This document shows, one piece after another, positions 34,355-45,900 of a stretch of 64,000 nt of DNA. Position 1 is the first letter of the stretch. Each line of letters starts with the position of its first letter. Source of the DNA: Flavobacterium quisquiliarum (GTDB taxonomy: Bacteria; Bacteroidota; Bacteroidia; Flavobacteriales; Flavobacteriaceae); the NCBI RefSeq assembly GCF_019308285.1, contig NZ_WWEM01000009.1, positions 1-64,000 on the forward strand, read 5' to 3'. Under the pieces are notes generated by a model. The model did no database searches. It worked only from the letters and a program-made list of their open reading frames with translations, and was not told where the DNA came from. The translations under genes and the position numbers were made by a program.

Positions 34355-35989
34355 TTAACGTATATCGTTACTTTTTGCAGAAACCAAATCTACTGCACCA
34401 TCAACTTCCTTTATGACTTCAGGATTCACAATAACAAATTCGGTTCTTCTGTTTAATTGGTGGTCTTCTTCTGAGCAATTTACACCGTTTGAACATTTAT
34501 TGACCAATTCTGTTTCACCAAAACCTTCAGCTTTGATTCTAGCCGGATCAATTCCCTTTCTCACAATCCAGTTTTTAGTAGATCTTGCTCTTCTGGTAGA
34601 CAGAGACCAGTTGTAATCATCATGTGCTCTACTATCTGTATGTGAACCTAAATTAATTTTAAGTTTTGGATATTTCTCCATAATTCTCACTACTCGTTCA
34701 AGTTCAATCTGTGCATCAGGTCGGATATATGATTTATCCAAGTCAAAATATATAGGATTAATTTTGACCATTAGTTTACCTCTTACATAAACAAATTCAC
34801 CTGAAGTTAAATCCAAATTAAGCGCAAGCTCCAAATTCGCTTCGTTTGATGAGGCAAAAGTCTTTTCGTCCATATCATAATAATCCTTTACAGCGGTTAC
34901 TTTGTATGAAGCATCACAATTTACTTTAAAATTAAAAACAGCAAATTTATCGGCAATTGTACTTTCAACTTTATCTCCTTTTGCATCATATAAAGTTACC
35001 AAAGCTCCAGGCAAAAGTGCTCCTGATTCTTTTTCACGAACAGTTCCTTGAACGAACTGCTTACATTTTGCAGCAATTGGGCTAACTAATTCTTCGAAAA
35101 AGTAGATATCATCATCTCCTTTTCCGCCGTCTCTGTTAGAAGAAAAGTGACCTGTTTTTTTTTCGTTTTGAAAAACTAAAGAGAAATCGTCTTTGGCACT
35201 GTTTATAGGAAAGCCTAAATTAACTGCTTCTCCTACTCCCTTTTTATTTTGAATTTCTATAGCATACACATCTAAACCACCGTTTCCATCTTTTTTACCA
35301 TTTGAAGAATAATAAAGTACATCATCAGCATCGATATGAGGAAACATTTCGCTTTTTACAGTATTCACTTCTGGTCCTAAATTATAAGGTTCTCCATAAG
35401 TTCCATCTTTATTGATATCTACTGCCCAAATATCTGTAAGTCCCAATGAACCTGGTCTGTTCGATGTAAAATACAATTTAGTATCATTAGAATTTAATGA
35501 AGGATGTCCTGTATCAAACTGATCGCTATTGAATGGCAGTTTTGTTATATTTTTCCAATTTCCTTCAGCATCGATATCGGCTTTGTACAATTGAATTAAA
35601 ACCCAGCCTTTATCATCGGTCTTATACTTTTTGCTATTGTAATTGTCTCTTGAAAAATAAACTGTCTTTAAATCTTTTGTAAAGGTTACATTAGATTCAT
35701 GCATCTTAGTATTCAGGTCTTTTGAAAACAATTCAGAACCTGTAAATTCACCCGTATTGGTTACAGTTGCTTTGTATAAATCTAAAAATGGCTGCTTGTT
35801 TAAATACCATTTTTTATTTCTAGACTGTTTGGTCTTTTTTGATGAAGCATATATTGCCGTGTTTTCACCATAATAGGTTACACCAAAATCAGAATATTTA
35901 GTATTGGCATCTATATTTTTGATATTGTAATTTTGAGAATAAACGCCAGCTCCAAATAACAATACTATAATTAGAGTAATTTTTTTCAT
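34355..35989 (-). CDS. OmpA-family outer-membrane protein with PD40 repeats
   Basis: 544 residues: signal peptide to about 18 (GAGVYSQ); WD40-like PD40 beta-propeller repeats about 60-290 (VYFSRDNY, LYFTSNRPGSLGLTDIWAVD, LYYSSNGKKDGNGGLDVYAIE, FSSNRDGGKGDDDIYFFE); a carboxypeptidase-regulatory-like Ig domain about 305-395 (GTVREKESGALLPGALVTLYD); and a C-terminal OmpA peptidoglycan-binding domain about 405-525 (IYFDLDKSYIRPDAQ, GSHTDSRAHDDYNWSLSTRRARS, GFGETELVN). It is the third gene of the adhesin module. It likely tethers the surface protein or its PorP/SprF partner to peptidoglycan, as proposed for similar T9SS-associated proteins. Confidence 0.9.
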   Translation of the reverse strand: MKKITLIIVLLFGAGVYSQNYNIKNIDANTKYSDFGVTYYGENTAIYASSKKTKQSRNKKWYLNKQPFLDLYKATVTNTGEFTGSELFSKDLNTKMHESNVTFTKDLKTVYFSRDNYNSKKYKTDDKGWVLIQLYKADIDAEGNWKNITKLPFNSDQFDTGHPSLNSNDTKLYFTSNRPGSLGLTDIWAVDINKDGTYGEPYNLGPEVNTVKSEMFPHIDADDVLYYSSNGKKDGNGGLDVYAIEIQNKKGVGEAVNLGFPINSAKDDFSLVFQNEKKTGHFSSNRDGGKGDDDIYFFEELVSPIAAKCKQFVQGTVREKESGALLPGALVTLYDAKGDKVESTIADKFAVFNFKVNCDASYKVTAVKDYYDMDEKTFASSNEANLELALNLDLTSGEFVYVRGKLMVKINPIYFDLDKSYIRPDAQIELERVVRIMEKYPKLKINLGSHTDSRAHDDYNWSLSTRRARSTKNWIVRKGIDPARIKAEGFGETELVNKCSNGVNCSEEDHQLNRRTEFVIVNPEVIKEVDGAVDLVSAKSNDIR

Positions 35990-36003
35990 ATCTTATTTTT
36001 TAT

Positions 36004-36909
36004 CTAGAAGAAACGAGGACTTTTTATTTTTTTCTTGTACAAATCAAATAGTATCATAATCTCATGAGAACCTGAATTAAACACTCCATAATTAGAAGTC
36101 GTATAATCGTAAGCATAGCCAATTCTCATACCCTGACTTATATTGTATCCCACCATAGCGCTTACAGAATCATCTAATCTCATTGAAAGTCCAAATTCTA
36201 CTTTTTCCTGCACTAATAAGTTTAAAGACAAATCGACTGAAAGAGGTGCTCCTGACGCTGCTTTTAACATCGTTGAAGGTTTCAGCTTTAGGTTTTCATC
36301 CAAATCAAACACATATCCAGAAGTAAAGAAAAAGTGTGCTTTTTCTGAAGCAGAAGAATAGATTCCGTTTTTCTGGTCTAAATATCTTGATTCGATAAAA
36401 TTTGGCACAGATAAACCGGCATAAAAACGCTCATTATAGTACATTAAACCCACACCAAAGTTAGGTGCAACCTGATTTATTGGTGCATTTAATGGATCCG
36501 GATCTACCGTTGTAAATTCTCTAATATTCAAAAAAGTGGCTCCAGCTTTAATACCAAATGCCAATTTATCTTCTTCAGAAAGATTTAAAGTATATGAGAA
36601 ATCAACGTAAGCGTTGTCTTCTTTTACAGGTCCGATTTCATCATGAATAACAGAGAATCCTAATCCGACATTTTTTCCTACAGGTCCGTTTATAGACAAT
36701 GTTGCCGTTTGAGGCGCACCATCAACTCCTACCCATTGTGTCCTTCCTAAGATTCCAATACTTGTAAATCCTTTTGAACCCGCATAAGCCGGATTTATAA
36801 TGTTCATGTTATACATATATTGTGTATACTGAGGATCTTGTTGAGCAAAAACAGTACTAGCGGAAAATATCAAAACAAAAAATCCAATTAGTATTTTAAT
36901 TTTTTTCAT
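36004..36909 (-). CDS. PorP/SprF-family type IX secretion outer-membrane protein
   Basis: 301 residues with signal peptide to about 22 (STVFAQ), then the family hallmark QQDPQYTQYMYNMNIINPAYAGS and beta-barrel strands (GLGFSVIHDEIGPV, NFGVGLMYYNERFYAGLSVPNF, MRIGYAYDYTTSNYG, HEIMILFDLY). SprF in Flavobacterium johnsoniae is needed for secretion or surface attachment of the giant adhesin SprB encoded next to it, and PorP-like proteins generally pair with type B C-terminal-domain cargo. Here it directly follows a giant adhesin gene, separated by 65 nt that contain a hairpin. It is likely the dedicated outer-membrane partner of that adhesin. Confidence 0.92.
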   Translation of the reverse strand: MKKIKILIGFFVLIFSASTVFAQQDPQYTQYMYNMNIINPAYAGSKGFTSIGILGRTQWVGVDGAPQTATLSINGPVGKNVGLGFSVIHDEIGPVKEDNAYVDFSYTLNLSEEDKLAFGIKAGATFLNIREFTTVDPDPLNAPINQVAPNFGVGLMYYNERFYAGLSVPNFIESRYLDQKNGIYSSASEKAHFFFTSGYVFDLDENLKLKPSTMLKAASGAPLSVDLSLNLLVQEKVEFGLSMRLDDSVSAMVGYNISQGMRIGYAYDYTTSNYGVFNSGSHEIMILFDLYKKKIKSPRFF

Positions 36910-36932
36910 AAAAATGAGTTTAATTTTTGAAA

Positions 36933-36961
36933 GGAGAGAAGATTTTTAACCTCTTCCCTCC
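36933..36961 (-). terminator. Intercistronic hairpin between adhesin and PorP/SprF genes
   Basis: Arms GGAGAGAAGA and TCTTCCCTCC (one mismatched pair) flank a T-rich loop in the 65-nt gap. There is no long U-tract, so it may attenuate or stabilise the mRNA rather than terminate fully. Confidence 0.4.
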
Positions 36962-36974
36962 TTAAAGAATAGTT

Positions 36975-39900
36975 TTATTTTTTTAAATATACCCAGCCTG
37001 TTTGTGGCTTTCTTTCATTATTGTTGAAGTGAATAGTATAGAAATAAGTTCCCGCTGGAACCGTATCTCCAGAGACATTAAGTCTTCCTGTTGAATGACC
37101 ATCCCACCACAATGGAGTTGTGAATTTGTCTCCGTTATGTTTGTACTTGTACACAAGGTTTCCATATCTATTTACAATCTCCATACTAAAGTTTGGATAC
37201 AATACTTGCAAATGTTCTATTTCAAAAACATCATTTATGCCATCACCATTTGGAGTAAATCCTTCTGGGATGTTTAAAGGAACTGTAGGTTCTAATGTTA
37301 CAGCATCCTGATCGTCTTCCTGTAGTTTATTATTTCCAGGAGTAGAATCGATATCGGTTTCATTTGCTGCAATTACTTCTGCAACGTTTGTGAAATCACC
37401 TGCCGGCAATACATAAGCTGTTACTTTTAATGTTTCTACTGCATTGATATCAATAGTTCCTACGTTCCAGATTCCTGTAATCGCATCGTAAGTTCCAATT
37501 GTTGTAGTCGCACTTACGAATTTGAATCCTGACGGAAGCAAATCTTTCACTACTACACCTGTTCCTCTGCTCGGCCCTTTGTTTGATAATGTTATCGTGA
37601 ATTCAACATTAGTTTCAGCAATTGGTTTTAAGATATCTACCTCTTTAGTCAATTCTAAATCTATTAGAGCTATTGGTGCTGCAGTGATACAGCTTTGATT
37701 GTTTGCTGGATCTATATCTGTTTGGTGCATTGCTTTTATACTCGCACAATTTTGATAATCTCCAGATTCGTTAACAATTACGTCAACAATCAAAATCTCT
37801 GTTTCACCGTTTAATATCTTACCTACTTTCCAGTCTCCCGTTACATAATCATAAGCTCCTCTAGTAGAACTATAATTTACGAACGTGTAGCCCGAAGGAA
37901 GTACATCTGATACCAAAACACCTGTTGCATCTATATCTCCATTGTTTGTTAACTGAATCTCGAATGAAATCTCAGAATTTACTTTTGGATTCATAGTATT
38001 CTTCAAAATCGTCTTAACAACAGCTAAATCCACTGATTGATTAGGTGCAGCCACAGCACAAGCATAATCATCTTCTAAATCATTTCCATTCCCTGGAGTA
38101 GAATCAATATCTGGTTCGTTGGCTTTCGTAATCTCTGCACAGTTCATGTAATTTCCACTATCCAGAACTCTAACATCTACTAATAAAACTGCTGTATTTC
38201 CAGGTTCTACAAAACCTACTTTCCAAAGACCTGTTGAAGGACTGTACGTTCCAATAGTCGAACTATAGGTAATAAATTTATATCCAGAAGGAATTAAATC
38301 TACTACTTCTACTCCTGTTGCTTTTGTTGGTCCATCGTTCATCACTCTTACTTCAAAAGTGATTACATCGCCTACAGCAGGATTGGTAACATTTCCAACA
38401 ATTTCTTTTGATAAACTCAAGTCTATATAAGCTGTTGGTACAATTGCTACACTGCCAATATTATTTGCTGGATTAGAATCTGCCTGATCCGCTTTTACTG
38501 CAGTAGTTGTATTCGTAATTGTTGTTCCATAAGTTCCTGTATTGACTCTTGCATCAATTGTAAGGGTTGCAACCGCACCATTTACAAGATTGCCAATTGT
38601 CCATAATCCAGAACCATTGTTATAATTTCCTGCTGAAACTATATCACTTACATAAGTAACTCCTACAGGTAATTTATCTACTAAACTCACATTGGTCGCA
38701 TCACTAGCACCGTTGTTTGTTACTCTAATAGTATATCTAATAACTTCCCCTTCATTCGGTGTCGCATTATTTACGGTCTTAACAACCGCTAAATCTAAGT
38801 TCGTAACCGTTATCGTTTCAGTAGGGTCATCAGGAGTTCTGTTGGTATCAAACTGATCCTGCGTATTAGATACTGTATTGGTTAATACATTACCTCCCTG
38901 ATCTAAACCAACAAGTGCTTTAATCTCGATAGATCCTTCTTCTCCCGGTTGTAATGTTCCTACTGTCCAGTTTGGAGTTGTCCATACCCCTTTTCCTGGA
39001 GTAGCTGAAACAAACGTTAAACCAGATGGCAGATCATCTTTTACTACCAAGTTTGTTACTAATGTTGTTCCTTTATTAGTTACCGTCACAGTATAAGTTA
39101 CCGTTTCTCCAATGTTAGGTGTACTATTGTTTACTACTTTAGTCAATACAACATCGGCACCATTTTGAACTATGATGGTTTCTGTTAAATCATCGCCAGC
39201 AGTAGTTGGATCTGATTGATCTCCTTTGGCAGCGGTCGTTGTATTGACAATCGTTTTTCCTGCTGATCCAGAATTGATTAATACATTAATATTTAAAACT
39301 TTAGTTGCTCCGTTTGCAAGATCACCTATAGTCCAGATACCTGAACCATAATTATAGTCAGATCCTTGATTGTTGCTTACATAAGTAACTCCAATTGGAA
39401 GAATATCGGTTAAACGAACTCCTGTTGCATCACTTGGACCATTATTAGTCACTCTAATAGTGTAAGTAATCGTTTCGCCTTCGCTTGGGTTTGATTTACT
39501 TACTGTTTTTTCAGTAACTAAGTCTGAACTTGTCACAATAATTGATTCTGTTAAATCGTCTCCAGCTGTTGTTGGATCTGATTCATTTCCTGCTGCAGGA
39601 GTAACTGTATTTACAATAGGCGTTTGACTCACCGTTCCTGCCGCAGTAACTCTTGCATTAATCAATAATGTTGCAGAAGATCCAATGTTTATGTTTCCAA
39701 TATTCCACAGACCTCCAGAATATGTATTGATTGTTCCTCCAGTTGCTACATGCGATACATAGGCTAATCCCACAGGTAAATTATCTGTTAGATTTACTCC
39801 AGTCGCTGTGCTTGGGCCGTTATTTACAACTGTTATAGTATACTGTACAACATCTCCTTGATTTGGATTTGATTTATCAACTGTTTTTGTGGTAACCAAA

Positions 39901-42900
39901 TCAACTATTTTAACCGGAACAATCGTCACATCTGACTGATCAATTTCGTTAGGCGTGTTATTTCCGTGGATAACTCCATTTGGATCTAATTGATCTACTT
40001 TAGTAACCTCGGCAACATTTGTATAATTTCCTCCTGCATTGATGCTTGCAATTACAGTTAATGTAGCATTAGAAGTATTCGTTAAACCTCCTAAATTCCA
40101 TAAACCATTCGATGCATTATAAGTTCCGCTGCTAGGCGTCGCGCTAACAAAAGTGTAACCGCTTGGCAGTTTATCTACGATGTTTATTCCCGTAGCATCA
40201 CTTGGTCCGTTATTTATTGCTGTAATTAAAAACTCAACATTATCTCCTATTCTATGAGGCCCTGCAGTTACAATTGCTTTTGTGAGCGTAATTTCTGCTA
40301 GTGCATTTACAGTATCAATATCCGTTTGAGAATTATTACTAACATTAGGATCTTGAACAGCCGATGTTGCACTTGCTGTATTTACAATCTGACCAGTATA
40401 GTTGCTTGGAACTGCAATTGTTACGGTATACGTAACCGTTTCACCAACACTTAAACTGCTGATTGTTGCGTTACCAGCGTTTATATCTCCAGTACCATTT
40501 GCATTTGGAACTATTGTACCTCCTGTACCAACAGCTGTCCATGTCGTTACTGCTTCTAATATTGGATCTGTAATATCGTCAACTACCACTACATTTGTAG
40601 CTGTCGATGGACCATTATTTTTAACTGTTATCGTATAAACACTGTTTGTTCCAGGAACATACTTCTCTTTATTATCTGTTTTAGTAACTACTAAATCAGC
40701 TTGAGGTATCACTCTAATAGTAATCAAACTATTATTAGACAGATTACCTTCATGATCTTTAATAGTATAATTTATTGGAGTTGGATCTGTAATAAAACCA
40801 GGATTTGGCGTAAATGTTACTCTTCCGGTTACTAAATCTACATTCCATCTTCCTTCTCCAGGAATTGTTATACTTGTAATGTCTCCTGTTGGATCCTGAA
40901 CAATATTGGTTCCATTTCCTGGATTAACCAAACTTACTGTTGTTGGATCAACTAAATCTCCTGTGGTATCATTAGCTGTAACATCAACAACTACCGGCGT
41001 ATTAATTGGATTTCCAATTGATAAATCAGGCGAAGTGATTGGAGCATAATCTATTGTGATCGTAGCTGCATTCGAACTATTTCCTTGATTGTCTCTTATT
41101 GTATAGCTAATTACTGGTGGATCAATTGTGTATCCTGTCTCTGGAGTAAATGTTACATTTCCAAGAGCATCAACAATCCAATTACCAACTCCTACTACAG
41201 AAACTTCTCTAGGAGATATCTGAATTCCTCCAAAAACACTTGACGCATTTAATACTACTGTCGACACATCAACCGTATCTCCCGCTGTATCATTTCCAGA
41301 AACATTTAATGTAACTGGTAAACCTGGAGTTCCCGGTGTTGTATTTCTATCATTGGCTGCAACTGGAACATAATCTATAGTTACCCTCGCATTATTAGAT
41401 ACATTGCCATCATTATCTTTTACATTATACTGAATAGGTGTTGGATCTTTATGGAACGTTGGCAATGGCGTAAACGTAATTGCACCAGTTACCGGATTAA
41501 CACTCCATTTTCCTTCATTCGGAACATCAAAACTTGTAATTCCTTTTGAGTCTGTTACAATAGCCGTTGCTCCTGCTGGACTCAATAAACGAACCGTTGA
41601 AGGATCTATAGTTCCATCCGGATCTGCATCTATTCCAGAACCGTTGTTTACTAATGGATTTACTGTTACTGCTGTATTTACAGGATTTCCACTACTTAAA
41701 TCATTATATGCTATTGGTGCCTGAGCCACATAAGTTACTGTTATAGTTGCAGTGTCACTTAAGCCCGTTTGTGTTTCTGTTAATTTATATCCTAATGGCG
41801 TTGGATTAGATGTAAATCCTACCTGTGGTGTAAATACAATTAAACTAGTTGCTGGATCATAATTCCAAGTTCCTTCTCCTGGTACTATAATTGCTGTTTC
41901 TACTCCTGGTGTGTTAGGATTTAAATCAACAATTGTATTAGTAGGAGTTGCTAAAGTTCCATCTCCTAATCTATCATTTGTTAGAATATTTAATGGGGTT
42001 GAAGGCTGATTTGTTGTATTACCATTACTAATATCATTTGCAGCAATTGGTGGCAAACTAACCACAATTGTTTCCTCTAAATCATCACCAGCTGTTGTAG
42101 GATCTGTTTGATCTCCTTTAGCAGCAGTTGTTCTATTTATAATAGTTAAGCCTTTAGTACCTGCATTTACTTTTGCTGTAATTTCTAAAGTAGCTGTACC
42201 ATTAACTGCTAAGTTTCCAATAGTCCATACTCCAGAAGCATAGTTATAAGCTCCAGCGGTAACAGTATGACTTTCATAAGTCAAACCTACAGGAAGAATA
42301 TCTGTTAAACTAACACCTGTAGCACTAGTTGGGCCACCATTATTTGTAACCACAATACTATATCTAATAGTATCACCTTCATTTGGTCTTGATGCAGAAA
42401 TACCTGCAACAGTAACAGCCGAAACTGTTTTTACTGTAACTAAATCTGATACATTAACCGGAGTAACTACTACAGCACTTTGATCATTTTCTAACGGATT
42501 ATTATTTCCAGGTATTGAGTTTGGATCAAATTGATCAGCACCTGTTACTTCCGCTACATTGTTATAATTTCCTGAAGCTAATACTCTAGCTGTAATAGTT
42601 AAAGTTGCACTAGCGCTGTTAGCTAAATTACCAACTGACCAACCGCCAGAATTACTGTCGTATGTTCCTACTGAAGGTACTGCGCTTACAAACGAATATC
42701 CTGATGGCAATTGATCTGTAACTACAACTCCTGTCGCATTACTTGGACCATTATTGGTTACCACAATAGTAAATACTGCATTTTCGCCAACATTTGGAGA
42801 GGCATTCGCTACTGTTTTAAGCAAGCTCAAATCAGAAATCGCTCTTGGAGTACTAGAAACTTCACTTGTGTTATCAGTAAGATTCCCATCCGTTTCAGTA

Positions 42901-45900
42901 CTTGTAGCTGTAGCTGTATTAAGGTAAATACCTGTTGGATTTACAGTAGCTGTAATATTTAAAGTTCTTCTTGCCCCGCTTGTCAGGTTACCTATTGTCC
43001 AATTTCCAGAAACATTGTTGAAGTTTCCTGTTGCATCATCGCTTACAAAAGTGTAACCAGTAGGCAATACATCATTTACAACCACATTTGTAGCATCACT
43101 TGGGCCATTATTTACAACATCAATTGTAAATACCACTGTAGATCCTACGTCTGGAGTTGCATTATTTATTCTTTTCACAACTGCAAGATTTACTAATGCA
43201 GATGGTGTTGTTGTTACTGTTGAAAAATCATCTCCAGTTCCATCATTTGGTGTAGAATCTGGATCATGCTGATCGCTTGCAATTACTTCAGCATTATTTA
43301 CATAACTACCATTTTTCAGAACTTTAGCAGTTATTTGAATAGTTTCAGTAGTATTTGCAATAATTGGTCTTGAAACTGTCCAGTCTCCAGTCGTTCTGTT
43401 ATACATACCTGCAGTTGGAACTGCACTTACGAATTCATAACCAGAAGGCAATAAATCTCTAATAATAACACCAGTAGCATTACTTGGTCCTGCATTTGAA
43501 ACCGAAATTGTAAATACTACATTATCGCCTACTTTTGGCGCAGGTACATTAACAGTTTTATTAACTGATAAATCAGCAATTTGTCTAGGAGTTACAATAA
43601 CTTCACTTTGATCATTCTCTGTAGCGTCATTATTTCCTGGAGTAGAATTACTATCTACTTCATTAGCTCCTGTAACTTCTGCTACGTTATTATAATTACC
43701 TGTTGGCAACACTCGAGCTTGAATCTCTAAACTAGCTGTTGCTCCATTTGCAAGAGTTCCGAGCGTCCATGAACCTGGCGTATTATTATAACTTCCAACA
43801 GATGGAATAGCACTAACAAATAAATATCCTGAAGGTAATTTATCTGTAACTACAACTCCTGTTGCATCACTTGGCCCAGCATTGTTAACCGTAATCCTGA
43901 AGGTTACAATATCATCAACATTAGGCGTATTATTATTAATTGTTTTAACTAGACTTAAATCTACTAATGGCCCACGTGATATTGTGATTTCATCTTGATC
44001 GTCTTCTGCTAAAACATTATTATTTGGTGTCGAATTTACATCTGTTTCATTAGCGCTGATAACCTCAGCAACATTGGTATAATTTCCTGTTGCATTAACG
44101 CTAGCCGTAACAGTTAAAACTGCTGAAGCTCCATTTGCAATAGTTCCAATATTCCATAATCCAGTTCCATTAGCATAAGTTCCGTTTGAAACTGTCGAAC
44201 TAACATAAGTATATCCACTAGGAAGTAAATCTCTAACCTGCACTCCTGTAGCATTACTTGGTCCCGCATTTGAAACTCTTACAGTAAACACCACATTTGA
44301 TCCCGCTAACGGACTAATATTATTTACCGATTTAGTTAATGATAAATTAATTAAAGCTGTTGGAACAGTAGTTACCGTTGAAGTATTATTCGCAGGGACT
44401 GGATCTGTTTGATTACTTGCTGTTACACTTGCAGTATTTCTATATTCATTAGCTGTTCCTGTTATAGGATTTACTTTAGCTGTAATATCTAAATATTCTG
44501 TTTTTCCATTTGCAACACTTCCTGAAATTGTCCAATTCCCATTTGTTGCATTATAAGTTCCATTAGTTGAAGTGTAGCCTACATAAGTATAACCTGACGG
44601 TAATAAGTCATTTACAATCACTCCTGTTGCATCACTTGGTCCAACATTTCTCAATGCAATTCTAAACTTAATGTTATCACCTACTTTTGGAGTCGCAACA
44701 TCTACAGTTTTAATAACTTCCAAATCAGCTAACTGAACTGGAGTAATAACTACTTGTTCTTGATCATCTTCTGATAAATTGTTATTTCCAGGTACTGAAT
44801 TAGGGTCAAATTCGTTAGAATGCACTACTTCGGCAACATTTCTATAATCACCGGTTGCATTTATTCTAGCAGTAACAGTTAATACTGCCTGACCTCCACT
44901 ATTTATAGTTCCTATATCCCAAGAACCTGAAGTGCTAGAATATGTTGTTCCTGTATGACTCACATAAGTATAACCTGAAGGTAAATAATCAAGTACACTT
45001 ACAGAATTTGCTGCACTTGGTCCGGCGTTTCTAACCGTTACCGTAAAAGTGACATTACTACCCACATTATATGGTCCTGCACTTACAGTCTTTGTTAAAC
45101 TTAAATCTGCAATTGCTCTCGGAGTACTAGAAACACTGCTGGTATTGTTAGTAGAATTTGTATCAATCTCAGTTCTGGTTACAGATGCTGTATTGGTATA
45201 AGGTCCTGTTGGATTTACCGTGGCAGTAATTGTTAAGGTAGTTTTTGCCCCATTTGATAAACTTCCTATATTCCATCGTCCATTTGTACTATTATAAGTA
45301 CCTGTTCCTGCAGTAGCACTAACAAAAGTATAACCAGCAGGCAAGTTGTCAGTTGCCACTACTCCCGTAGCATTACTAGGTCCGTTATTTACAACTTCAA
45401 TTGTAAATTGAACTGTAGATCCTACATCCGGTGTAGCATTATTAATTCTTTTTGTTATCGCTAAATCAACATTTGGAATTGGAGTAAGCGTTAGAGAAGC
45501 TTGATCATCTTCTGTTGGAATATCATTATTTGGTGTTGAATTTGGATCAACCTGATCACTAGCAGTTATCTGAGCTGTATTCCTATATTCATTAGCTGTT
45601 CCTGTAGCTGCATTTACTCTAGCTTTGTAAGTTAAGTTTAAAGTAGCTCCATTTGCAACTGATAAACCAGACCAGTTTATTGCATTTCCTCCAGCATTAT
45701 AATTCCCTTGATTAGAAACACTTCCAGTAATTAAAGCAAAACCTGTTGGTAAATTATCTCTTACTGCAATTCCTGTTGCATCGCGATTTCCTTTATTGGT
45801 AACAGCAACTGTAAAAGTTACTATATCTCCCACTCTAGGCGATGCAATATCAGCCGTTTTAGCTAAACCTAAATCGGTTTGACCGATTAATGTAATTTCT

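Noticed and set aside
37281..45880. Repeated DNA within the adhesin as a possible CRISPR array or satellite
   Set aside because: The periodicity follows codons of DUF11 and cadherin-like protein repeats. There are no short identical direct repeats with unique spacers.
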